Source: Sclerodactyla briareus (lineage: Eukaryota; Echinodermata; Holothuroidea; Dendrochirotida; Sclerodactylidae). Taken from it: DNA of 64,000 nt. The stretch covers positions 62,001 through 126,000 of the forward strand of contig JAODTK010005631.1 of assembly GCA_026419785.1 (NCBI GenBank), given 5' to 3'. Made by a program: the position numbers and the translations under genes. This document shows positions 48,135-58,029 of this stretch, one piece after another. The notes beneath the pieces are model-generated. The model was not told the origin of the DNA. It saw only the letters and a program-made list of their open reading frames with translations, and made no database searches. Position 1 is the first letter of the stretch. Every line of letters begins with the position of its first letter.

Positions 48135-49440
48135 AGGACTGGGATGGTCATACCTCATGACAGGTACAAACTATCAGATTCAGACTGGTCTAATGATTTT
48201 ACTCCGATAGCCGAGATGCAAAAGAACATAATGACTATACTTTAGGTGCAACACAAATGAGAGGTGTCTTGTGGGCTAGTAGTGGGTTGCAACAAAGGTA
48301 CATTCCAAGAGGAAAATATAATATTTTAAATTGAAAATTATATGTGTTAAAATGTGAATGCCATTAATATCTTTATCTTGATTGGACTCATAGAGAATGA
48401 AAGTGTTTCTATTGCCACATTAATCTCCTTTTTTATGGAAGATTTTTTCCTCATTGAACCTATCCCTCCCACTCCTGGAATTCATTATTTTAATTCACAT
48501 TACATTGTTATGCTACAAGAATAAACGAGCTGACGCATATCGATTAATTAATATCAAAAGTGTAACGGCAAATTTTGTCAGGCGGCAAAAAATAACAAAC
48601 CAACATTGCACCTGAATGACATCACAATAATTCACCTCTGTCCGGTAATTTTTCCCTCATGATCTTTCACAATGATTTACCGGTTATGCGGTAACGTGAA
48701 TACCCACTGCCAGTTACGAATCAATTATGAAAGTACATTGTCACAGGGTTCTTCCCTGCAGACTGCGCATATCTCACCAGGATCAAAATAACCAAAGCTC
48801 AGGCGTAGTCTAACCACAACCGACGGCGCAACCCACTTAACGGCTGAGCATATAACCTTATACAGATCATACAACAACAGATCACACCGAGATATGTTTG
48901 CAAATTGCAGTATTCCAACTGTCAATACGACAGTATTATTCTCAAGCTCACTCCGGCAAGCATAGTAGTAACTGACTTAATATAATACAAAATACATAAC
49001 AAAGTGAAACCTAATAAACCTGGCCAGGTCATAAATCAGTTCGCTAACTCGCCGTACAGCTCCAGCCCGTCAGATTAGAAAACGTGACGATCCCGACACG
49101 AAGCCCAGTCCCCAAGCCTTTCGTCCCGGTCGTCTAACATCCGCTGAAGTGTGTTACGCGTAATATACCGGTTCCGCGATTTCGCTAACCGTCCTCTACA
49201 GAATGCTCCGAACGACGACGAAATCCGCGCATGACTTCCCGGGGAGATTAGACTACGCCATTCCCAATAATTTCAGCAGTAGATATCAGTTTCACAGTTT
49301 TCAGAAATAATGATGTCAGTAAGTAGAGATTGTGAAACGCCAAGTCCGTCCACCACCAGGGCTGCTAATTTACCACCACGTAATCAAGAGTGTTGCCCAT
49401 GGCGACTTTCAACAACGACAATGGATAAATAATGTTCCAA
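48135..49440. other. No gene recognised
   Basis: AT-rich to 48,960. A more GC-balanced stretch at 49,020-49,250 has minus-strand fragments such as RTVSEIAEPV in broken frames; not enough to call a transposase helix-turn-helix. Confidence 0.35.
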
Positions 49441-49459
49441 GATACAGGATAGACCGACG

Positions 49460-49660
49460 TGCCACACAGGCTAACTAGGATACGGTTGCCACACAGGCTA
49501 ATTTCGGTCACACAGACTTTGTGCCACACAGGCTAAATGTGAAGTCACAAGATGGAGTTCCACACAGGAGAAGCAAAAGTGCACACAGAACTCTTAAAAT
49601 TGCCACGCAGGCAACGTTACTGGCCACACAGGCCTCTTAAGATAATGTAACACAGACAGA
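49460..49660. repeat. Cluster of GCCACACAGG direct repeats
   Basis: The motif (g)ccacacagg occurs at 49,461, 49,488, 49,523, 49,559, with variants at 49,580 (gcacacag), 49,602 (gccacgcagg), 49,623 (gccacacagg) and 49,649 (aacacag). Three copies continue as ggctaa. Spacing falls from 27-36 bases in the first half to about 21 in the second. Unit interiors are not similar, so this is a motif cluster rather than a plain minisatellite. Function unknown. Confidence 0.65.
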
Positions 49661-49664
49661 AACT

Positions 49665-50485
49665 AGTTAATAAACAACTGCTTGCTGTCCGCAAAGGACG
49701 CCCAAGCAGGATCGTACACCCTAAAACCGGTTACGACTCACTAAAAGAGGTCTACTTGTACGGAGTGGGTTTCTAGAATGACTACAAAACTCACGCACAC
49801 CCATACCAAATCACCGGAATCCACTAGTAACTTACACAACCAAAAGCCCCATCAATACCGATATCCATGCTAATACCAATGGCTTTAACAGAGGATTAAC
49901 GCATACCCCTATGTAACAAACCAGCTAGCCCTTCCTGTTGCGGCACGTAGCCACGAAGATTGCAACCTCGTGACCACCACTGATGAGAGCTTACCCCCAA
50001 ACCGCAAGTGCAGCTGCCAACAGCTAAAGGGCGTCTGTGACAAACATGTTTTTAACAAGTATATACACTGGCCAACAGGTTAGAATGAAAGCTAGGCTAT
50101 AAATCTTAACCACAACAAGATCGTAAGTCCAAGAGATTTGCGTATCCCAGGTTGTCTAATGTCGTGTTAGGTACCATCATAAACCAGAATAATGTTGTAT
50201 AAGTTTCGTAGTAGGTCTCATATTATTGATTCGTCCAAAATAAGTGGATATATGTGTCCATGTTGATTTTAACTTGCAACCAATTTGAACTAGAAAACTT
50301 TTCGGCATAGTGTACAACTTTTCGCTGCATGTATTATATCTGTAATCGATAATCTCATCACGGATTATTGTGACCGTAGACATGCGAGGGCGTGTGGAAT
50401 TTTGTAATTGCCCTCCTGGATATAATATTCGGACAGTTGGAAATACGTTGGACAAGTTTAGGCTTACTCTCGGCAAAGCGTTTGT
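49665..50485. other. No gene recognised
   Basis: Unassigned sequence next to the poly(A) end of the large LINE. A minus-strand frame (50,518-50,177) starts in the T run and is not family-like. Confidence 0.4.
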
Positions 50486-50489
50486 TGTG

Positions 50490-50514
50490 TTTTTTTTTTT
50501 TTTTTTTTTTTTTT
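50490..50514 (-). repeat. Poly(T), 3' A tail of the LINE
   Basis: Twenty-five T on the plus strand, directly next to the conserved LINE 3' end (50,516 onwards). Read on the minus strand it is a terminal poly(A). Confidence 0.85.
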
Positions 50515-50999
50515 CCATTTATTAAACTTTCAAAGGGGGTTCTCGAGTTAGCCTGTAGCTAATCTTCCCCGCGGCCCTAATACAAACAAACTGTACAGTA
50601 AAGTTTTTTGTGTTTGTTTTTTTGTTTTCTGGACCGTTTTTTTGCGATCTCCGTTGTGCTTGGCCCCTATTTGCTACATTATATCTAGGACAGGTCTTCG
50701 AAGATATCCGTGATGTAATAGAAATACCGTTACTAACGTCGATGAATGGACTTAACGTCTTAACAGGCGAGACGATTCGATAGGATTTAAACAGGTCAAA
50801 TCTGGCGATGCCAGGACAGATTGTGTCAAATCATCACACTAACTAATTTATCATGGCCACTGCCTGGAGAGTAGTACCCTGGATTGATACAGTTAGTTTA
50901 TTTGCATTGTCACGGAATGACGCTAGCGCTTTGATGACCCAATCAATAACGTTTTCGTCTTATCCGTGTTCATAACCATCTTATTTAATACACCCACCA

Positions 51000-52180
51000 T
51001 TTTCACTGATTCTCATCATATCCTCCTACATTCAATTCTGCGTTGATTTACCAGAAACGTAAAATGTTGTGTCCTCACAGCGTACATATCTGCAGAACAC
51101 TTTGTCAAGGTCAAATCCATATCCTTTGATAATAAATTAGGATCAGAAGCGGTCCAAGTATACTTCCTTGTTGTACCAACATAGTCAAGTAAACACGCCC
51201 CCGGGTAGAAAATACAAATCACCATTTATAGAGGTACACTGAAATCAGTTGGTTAAATACAAGTGAACCAATGCATTGATTCATCAGAGAAACGTAGATA
51301 CGTAGTTTTTTGATACTAATATCATGATCTAATAAATCACATCCTTACGGAAATCTAAGAAGATAGAATCCCAGTAAGTGTCATGTATTCCAATCCATTG
51401 GTCCTACAATCTTCAATAAGCAGTTTCGCATGAATGCTTTCTTCTTTCTCTGAACCAGATTGAGCATCACGTAGAAGGTTAAACTTATTTAAATATTGGG
51501 TTAGTGCTATAATGAACGTGCTTTCCAATATTTTGGAAGGATTGGCAATATAGTGATGGGTCGATATTTGGAAACTTCGAGCTTTGGATCACTTTTTGAA
51601 AATTGGAATGATTTTGCGGCTTTACACACACGCTGGAACACTGGCATCGATACTCCGGTTCAGTACATGTGTAATACTCCGGGGCTAACCACCTCATTTG
51701 CGGTATCTTCAAATGTGAACACTAATTTCATCGAGACCTGTGGCTTTACTTGGTTGAGCGCCATGAGATATTCAAACAAATTGCTCACTCCCCTTCAGGA
51801 TATTGAACTTTTCACCTTGGGGGAGTTGGGAGTCACAAATTGGTTTCAGCCTTGCAAAATCAGAATCACTACTCTAATACTAACATGTCACTCACATACG
51901 TATTTGCCTACCCTCAGTGAAGAACGGCTAACAAAGCTCAACAATTTCCTGGCACCGTTATTCATTGCTGTGGCCGTTCATCATTAGAATATTGGGGTCG
52001 GATTGATGTCCAATCCAGTAATTGTTCCGATTGGGCAGTTCTCACTATTTTTCCAAATAGCTCTAGAGTTGCCACTTTTCGATGCGATGGCTTCCTGTAA
52101 TTTGCACTTAGCTTTACGGATCATGGAGGTCACTTTGTTACGACGACGCCAGACGCGATATAATCGGTTCATTTGCCATC
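51000..52180 (-). pseudogene. LINE reverse transcriptase domain
   Basis: The frame 52,172-51,984 has NRLYRVWRRRNKVTSMIRKA then EAIASKSGNSRAIWKN, the linker before RT. Then come KATGLDEIS near 51,750 (usual KA.G.D.i), an N-x-RPISILP-type stretch recognisable as FPNIDPSLYCQSFQNIGKHV in a shifted frame at 51,575-51,512, FRKDVIY near 51,335 (motif A area, usual FRKAFD), SMHWFT near 51,270 and a YTWTASDPNLL segment near 51,160 where YADD is expected. The 144-codon plus-strand frame 51,553-51,987 is its antisense. Confidence 0.75.
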
Positions 52181-52439
52181 TTTGTTTTTACCCAGCCCAT
52201 TTTAATTCTAGCATTTTCCTGTCCTTATTGAACCACTAGGTTGTTGTCCACCCTCTCTTGAGCCTTTTAGATTGTTCTTAGGGCAATGCTTTCCATACCT
52301 AATGAAGCTACTCTGATGCCATATTCAAGGTGATTTATCAATGTCCGTTCAATTTTTGAGGTTAATCCCACATGGACAACGTTCCTTTTCAATATTCTTT
52401 GAATGATCGATATCGATCGTGTCCATGGGTCCTATTACG

Positions 52440-52760
52440 TGATACTACTCCGGTGGAATTTTATTCCTCTTTTCCTTGTATTTAATCGCCAAGAAAAAAT
52501 GGGGAATGATCACTCAAACGTATCTGCGGGACGCTTAAAAAATACATCCGATAAGCGTGGCTTACATTGGTGGTAGAGACATGTCATCATAGTCCTCATG
52601 GTCCTTGGTCAATCAGTCTGGCGCGTGGCCATGGTAACCATTTTTTTTAAGTGAGAGTTTGAAGTTCATACTGCCATCTCTTGTTGCCTTTCTTTGCTAA
52701 GAGATTCACTATTAAAATCACCTAAAATATAATATCACTGTACTGATTATAGGAGTGGAA
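52440..52760 (-). pseudogene. LINE AP-endonuclease, C-terminal part
   Basis: The minus strand reads VILIVNLLAKKGNKR (position of GDFN) and then YRMYFLSVPQIRLSDHSPFF near 52,545-52,486. SDHSP is the catalytic SDH motif that closes APE endonucleases. Frame changes between the pieces. The N-terminal part is on the far side of the GTACTC block. Confidence 0.65.
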
Positions 52761-52789
52761 AACCCTGCATGAAAACAATCAAACTATTC

Positions 52790-53720
52790 AGAACTGGAGT
52801 CGGAGGCAGACCTTGTCGTACTCAAGTCCGTACTCGTACTCGAGTCCGTACTCGAGTACTTTTCTTGTACTTGAAGCGTACTCATGGGCCGCTGTATCTT
52901 ACTCGGTACTCGGACTTCAGCTTTTGGAAAACCTGTGTACTGTACATCATAGTCGTACTCATGGGTTTTGTACCATACTATACTCGTACTCGTACTCATA
53001 GTGATTCCTCGTACCTTACTCGTACTCGGGTCAAACATCCAAAAAACATAACTGTGTAGCATTACTCACTGTTTATGTACTAATATAGTAATAGTCGAGT
53101 GCATGCTCGAATAAATTTTGTGGACTCGTACATATGTCTCCATATGTGGTTATTTCAGCGCGGCTGCCTTTTCGCAGTGATGGCCCAGCAATTGCTACAC
53201 CCCCTTGCCCAGCCTTCAGGAAGTACTGATGGCGCGGACCAGTTGATACCAAACTCCGGTCAATTGGGGACTTGGACATACATCGGGGTCCCGGAGCAGA
53301 ACATGCCTGCTTACAACCTTGCCTCGGCATCGTCCTGATCCTATTGGAAATGGAGGCGAGTTATTTTTGGTGCTCATCTCCCTTTCCACAATCGCATGGG
53401 TGCAGGTTTTCTTTCTCTTCTTTGTTGAAGCCATTGAAGCCTAAACCCATAGTCTCAGATATTATTATTATTATATCATACTGATGGCCGAAGACCTTGT
53501 ACTCGCTAGTGTCGTGTTACTCGTACCGTACTCGTGTGTTGTGTAATCGTACTCGTACTCATGAGCTCTGTACACGTACTCGTACTCATCTTTTTGGAAA
53601 ACTGGTACTCGTACTCATACTCGTACTCATGGTCTTGGTACTCGTACTCGTAACTTTCCCATAGTGGATGTACTCGTACTCGTCCTCCGGGTCAATGTAC
53701 TCGCACTACAAGTCTGTCCG
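52790..53720. repeat. Two GTACTC-repeat arrays around a 430-bp core
   Basis: Degenerate tactcg/gtactc hexamers fill 52,810-53,040 and 53,490-53,710 in the same orientation. Between them, 53,070-53,480 is non-repetitive, with a plus frame reading QQLLHPLAQPSGSTDGADQ that I do not recognise. The whole block interrupts the LINE endonuclease and so arrived after or during LINE decay. Frames over the hexamers encode Tyr/Ser/Thr/Arg repeats and are artefacts. Confidence 0.75.
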
Positions 53721-53759
53721 GTGACGGATCAATATCACATTAAAATAACATTTCTAATA

Positions 53760-54280
53760 TGGGGGTCAAATCAACTCGAATCCATGAATTGCTTTTCGTT
53801 GAGTCAACTTCGTACTTGTAATTTCTAACGTATGATGCATCATGTTTTGTATATGCGCTACAATACTACAACCCACCGCCAATCGCTCCTTTCTATCTTT
53901 CCTAACAATATAATACCCTGGAATTGATATTCGTGGTCTTGAATTTGGAATCTTTACAAACGTCTCAATTCGGGCAAAACCATTCGAACCCTGCATTGTT
54001 TTTCAAATGATTGACTCAATTGCTTCAACTTTAGGGTCATCGTGGCAGATATTTTAAAAACCCGATCTGTAGTGATCCATTAACGATAGCGTATTCTTAG
54101 GGGGTGGGATTTCAAATTTCCTCCAGTAACTGGATTGTTATAAATGCCAGTTCGGTCATAACATTTGATGCCTTAGTACTGATGGAATCATTTTTGGGGA
54201 CTTTAAAAACGTCATCTAAAGCACAGGATTTTGATTTAAAAATGGCAGTGGCAAGAGTATTGAAAATGCGTCCATAATCA
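53760..54280 (-). pseudogene. LINE AP-endonuclease, N-terminal part
   Basis: The minus-strand frame ending at 53,766 reads RPRISIPGYYIVRKDRKERL then HTLEITSTKL. 'I.GY.i.R.DR...GGGv..Yi' is the segment after the ETW motif in CR1-type endonucleases; the glycines (IGGGL) are visible in the neighbouring frame. The upstream part to 54,280 is less clear. Broken by frame changes. Confidence 0.6.
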
Positions 54281-54911
54281 AACATTAAAAGAGAGTTCCA
54301 CCTGGATGGTTAAAATTAATAATACCACCCTCGAGAGAGTTGGTGCACTCCCCTCCAGCAATAGCTTTATGAGTTGTTGGGCTACTGGCGGCGCCCTCTT
54401 ATTGGCCATCATCCTATTGAAACGCCACAGGCGTTCTTTGTGGCCAAGTCGGAAGCATCTCCGACATTCCAACTTGCGTTCATGTCTACAGGTTCTGGTC
54501 GTGTGGTTAGATTCCCCGCAGTTGTAGCATCCCCTCCGTAACTCGGTTGTGATGTGGGGCCCATTCCTGTCGCTAGCGTATCTGTTTTCGTGGTTGGTAG
54601 TCTGTATGATGGGGAGACCTGTAGTGATCCCGCCGAGGAGCGTAGTGTCGGGTACGGGTCCGCTCAGAAGACATCTGATGGACACGGGGGGAGTGATGGT
54701 AGCGAGACGATCTATCCCTGGAACCGTGCCGCGGGGAGGTACCGATATCGTCGTTCCGATATTCGTCGGTGTCACGATACTGACCATCGGTCGATGCTTG
54801 TTGGTTCGATTGTCGTCGATACATGCTGGGTATTGCAGTTATACATCCAGTGAGTCGCTCACTTCTCTTCCTATTTAGGTGAACATTGTCCTCGTACATC
54901 GTTTTGTCCAC
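54280..54911 (-). pseudogene. LINE ORF1 with CCHC zinc knuckles
   Basis: The first half (54,911-54,573) encodes an Arg/Asp/Ser/Tyr-rich basic region. Near 54,590 a frame change leads to TTELRRGCYNCGESNHTTRT at 54,547-54,488, with a perfect CX2CX4HX4C knuckle at 54,529-54,488. A second knuckle, CRRCFRLGHKERLW, is at 54,466-54,425, where the last Cys is Trp. This is the nucleic-acid-binding layout of gag-like LINE ORF1 proteins. Plus-strand frames over the same bases are antisense shadows. Confidence 0.75.
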
Positions 54912-54999
54912 AATCGAGTCGGCCTACTTAAACGGCTATAGTATCCTCGTTAATAGCCTATGCCTTGGCTAGTATGACTGTTGATTGAAGAGTAAATTC

Positions 55000-55770
55000 A
55001 CATCTGTTGCTGTAACATTAGGCCAAGACTAGGCTAAATTGGCATGATTGTATAATGCACAGCCATGTTTACCTGGATGTATGAGATTAATGTTAGGAAT
55101 TAGGGGGTGGGGTTAGGGTGGGTTAGGGTTAAATTCCAATGCCAGAGTCCCAATCTTGTCTGTACCAACACCTAAACATGAACCTCACTAACACCTTTTT
55201 CGAGCAACCCCAGTGCTGAACCATCCGACACCCATGGGCACCCCACCATAGGGTACCTCTCAGTGAATAGTTCTTAACCACCACTATCGTTACCATAGCA
55301 ACCGTTGCAATGGCAGCCGTCTACAGTATATATAGGTGAAATGGTAAACTGACTACAATATCTCATCTGGTCCTTCGGGACCGAAGAGATAAAAAAAATG
55401 TGGCCATGCCAAGGCTGACATCGGATTATATTGTTTGATTGTAAATTGAGCTTGTTCCAATTGAAATTCACTGTTTGGTTCAAATTTCCTGCTCAAATAT
55501 GATCAAGGTTCGAAAATGGGCAGTTAGGTCCCATAATGGCCTATTTCAGGCCTTTTAGTATGGATCAATGTCTTCGAGTGAGCCAACAGTGGTTGAATTA
55601 ATTATTCTATCCAGGTTGGAATGGTTAGGATGTATAATCTCAAATCTTATCGTTACCACCTGACACAACCCCTGATCTCACTAATCCGAACCCTACCCCT
55701 AATCCCCCTAAACCAGTTATTCAGTCTAACACTAATCTCATGCATCCAAGTACACACCGGTATACTATAA
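55000..55770. repeat. Imperfect inverted repeat with TTAGGG-like arms
   Basis: The left arm has tggatgtatgagattaatgt then ttaggaattagggggtgggg and ggttagggtgggttagggtt (55,073-55,135). The right arm, read on the other strand, has tggatgcatgagattagtgt followed by ggtttagggggattaggggt (about 55,749-55,690). Arms are therefore at 55,073-55,140 and 55,680-55,749, with weaker similarity further out. A hairpin lies near the centre at 55,360-55,390. Size is about 680 bp with no ORF, so a foldback or MITE-like element is likely. Confidence 0.6.
55360..55390 (+). other. Hairpin with UUCG loop followed by A-run
   Basis: GGTCC-TTCG-GGACC at 55,369-55,382, extended by atctcatc and gaagagat on either side (seven of eight pairs), then eight A from 55,391. 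UUCG is an unusually stable RNA tetraloop. It sits near the symmetry centre of the surrounding inverted repeat. Confidence 0.7.
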
Positions 55771-55774
55771 CTGT

Positions 55775-56845
55775 AGCTCGTACTGCTTTAAATTAGCGAT
55801 GGTAGCCAGGGTGCCTGATAGCCGATGTTCACACGTACACCCGACTAGGAATCTCCAGCTCCAAGTTTGTCTTGCTCTGATTTTAGAGTGGTAACTAATC
55901 AATGGAGAATCCCTTCATTCTCGACCTCTACCCCTCCCCCTACCCCCTCGCGCACCCCTCCCCTTACTCAATCATGTCTGGTCTAGTCCAGTGAGGTGTA
56001 TCCAATGTTTAAAGTTTTCCTCTCCCAAATTCCAATATCATAGAAAATTCACTTGAAGTAAAGTTGAACTTTGTATTTGGGGACTTTCTGTCTACAGTGT
56101 ATCACAATTCACTTATGAACCATTCTCATTCCAGTCCCAAATTTTCAAATAAAAACTTCCAAATTTGCAGGAAAATATTTTGTTTTCTCTCTAAATTTGA
56201 CTGCATTCAAGTAGTCGACATGGGTAGTCTTCTCCCGACTAGTACAAAGAATGGAACTACTCCTGAATCTGGAGTACTGTAAGAGAGTCAATCAGTTTAA
56301 ATATGTGTAGGCTAAATAAGTACGACAGGATAATATTTACGACAGGGAGGACTAGGCTTAGGCTACTTAGTACTAGTAGCCATGCATTCTTTTGGAAGGG
56401 TTGAGCTCACTTCCAGCAACACATTCTTACTTCGATAAGCTATCACCAATCCTTGTAACGTGTTTTGCTGGGTGTAAAAGAAAGAGGAGTGAATTTTTGA
56501 AACTTATTTTCCAACATTTCAATAAGTATAGAGCCCTCCCAGTGCGGGGACTTGACATTGTTAACATTTTGTGACAAAGGTGTAGCTCATAGCCTGTTCT
56601 TGACATGTTCTTTCCAGTTCTGGCGTTGAATATTTTGACCTCTCTTCTACTCCCCAAGCACTACATTATTTCAGCCAAAAATTGAAAAATCACACTTTTC
56701 TGAGAAATGAATTGCGGTCAACATTTGGTGGAGCACACATTGGGTTTTTTTTCGGAGAAATGTTATGGGATTGATCTGTTATTCTTATTCTGTCCATTTC
56801 TGAGTTCAAAAATTGTGACCCTCACTTTTTCCCCAACGCTAACTA
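55775..56845. other. No gene recognised
   Basis: AT-leaning; a pyrimidine-rich patch (ctctacccctccccctacccc) lies at 55,925-55,960. Short frames on both strands are not family-like. Confidence 0.4.
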
Positions 56846-56849
56846 TTTC

Positions 56850-56860
56850 ATATATATTAG

Positions 56861-56897
<37 letters not shown>

Positions 56898-56912
56898 ATA
56901 TATATATACTAT

Positions 56913-56948
<36 letters not shown>

Positions 56949-57019
56949 ATCTATATATATATATATAATTATGATATATATTATAATGATATATATATAT
57001 ATAGAATATATATATATAT

Positions 57020-57065
<46 letters not shown>

Positions 57066-57066
57066 A
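56850..57066. repeat. (TA)n microsatellite
   Basis: About 215 bases of interrupted TA. Ile/Tyr-rich frames are artefacts. Length in the assembly is unlikely to be reliable. Confidence 0.95.
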
Positions 57067-57289
57067 AACGCAACAATTGTGGAGGGTGTCAAAATGTTGT
57101 AAACGACTTATTTCTCTCCTGGTGTGTTTTACCCAAATTTTGATCATGAAGGTACCATTGAGAGCCAAAATGGCCACGAATTCGATTCAGGCCCGAAAAA
57201 TTGGCGGATGGGTTAACGATCTAGAGCACAATGGTGCACCTTCCATCCTCGGCAGCATTTGGTTTCCATGGTTTATTGCTGAAAAGTAG

Positions 57290-57520
57290 TTTTTTATTTT
57301 TTTCACCCCAATCGACATTGGATGACCTTGTGTGACAGACTGTTCTTTTGAATATATTCTCTTACATCAATCGCAACTAGGTCCAAAGGATCAGCGAAGT
57401 AGGGTCTTGCTGAAAGGGTTATTGTTCCGTTTGAATTTTTTCGGATATTTGTCTCTCTCTGACCTTTGGTGACCTTGACCAGGCAACGGGGAATTGGAAT
57501 CATCTACACCACAGGGCGAA
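57290..57520. repeat. Dispersed repeat with TGACCT half-sites
   Basis: Contains tgacctttggtgaccttgacc at 57,460-57,480 and atcgacattggatgaccttgtgtga at 57,311. It resembles the families at 27,120 and 38,290 in its TGACCT run. Confidence 0.45.
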
Positions 57521-57596
57521 CCTACTGCCGGATAATGGTCTACATTCTTTTGCGTTTTTCAGATCTCGTCCCGGGGGTCCTCCAAAGGGTGTCACA

Positions 57597-57690
57597 ACAC
57601 ACACACACAAGCCACCACAACACACACCCCACCCACACACACACACACAGAAACACTCACACATATACACAGACAGCACACATACATGCA
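57597..57690. repeat. CA-rich microsatellite
   Basis: Interrupted acac, cccaccca and acacat units. The plus frame over it (TH-rich) is an artefact. Confidence 0.85.
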
Positions 57691-57859
57691 TACTCCCACG
57701 CATTGGGACAAGCGAGGGTGCACTGTTGTGTGTCACCCGTCTGAAAGCATGTCTTCCCCGTTGGGAGAACCATGGTCAACGGCCCTTCCAGTAACATTAG
57801 CTACGCGCCCAGACGGTACGAATTGCCTATTCGGCGCCCCACGTAACCATCCGCATGGC

Positions 57860-58020
57860 TTGCGCAGTCCGCAGAAATCGCTCACGAATCGACTCCGTGC
57901 GCAACAATCTGCGGATGAGCTGCGCCTATACAGTCCATTGTATGGAACCTTTTGTTATTATTATCACATTCTCGATTTCTGCGAACGCGCAGTGCCTGCC
58001 TGCGCTGCGCATATACAAAA
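57860..58020. mobile_element. Fragment related to the 20.7-21.6 kb GC-rich element
   Basis: Shares gtccgcagaaatcgctcac, ctgcggatg, tttgttatt and atttctgcg-acgcgcag-gcctg-gctgcgc with 21,418-21,555 in the same order and orientation. Both segments are dense in CG and tgcgc/gcgca steps and can fold back. The shared part ends near 58,020; outer ends of this copy were not found. Confidence 0.55.
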
Positions 58021-58029
58021 AAAATGCGC

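Larger units (their letters stand above)
50490..54950 (-). mobile_element. CR1-superfamily LINE, near full length, interrupted
   Basis: A single minus-strand element in the expected 5'-3' order. It has ORF1 with zinc knuckles (54,911-54,280), AP-type endonuclease (about 54,000-53,760 and 52,750-52,440), RT (52,180-51,000), thumb region (51,000-50,600) and a 3' A tail seen as T25 at 50,490-50,514. A GTACTC-repeat block (52,790-53,720) splits the endonuclease. Frames change many times, so it is inactive. The 3' part is the same family as 28,460-29,485. Known biology: ORF1 plus APE endonuclease plus RT is the CR1/jockey-group layout; the exact clade needs a tree. Confidence 0.8.

Noticed and set aside
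49020-49250. Possible transposase helix-turn-helix (RTVSEIAEPV...)
   Set aside because: Short, broken by stops, and not supported by catalytic residues downstream.
49460-49660. CRISPR-like spaced repeats
   Set aside because: Motif is only about 10 bases, spacers vary from 10 to 26 bases, and the window is eukaryotic; treated as a motif cluster.
51553-51987. 144-codon plus-strand open frame
   Set aside because: It is the antisense of the LINE reverse transcriptase on the minus strand, which shows family motifs in order.
54549-54878. Overlapping plus-strand frames of about 100 codons
   Set aside because: Antisense of LINE ORF1, whose zinc knuckles are on the minus strand.
55080-55135. True interstitial telomere
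   Set aside because: Only a few degenerate TTAGGG-like units and part of an inverted repeat; not a telomeric array.
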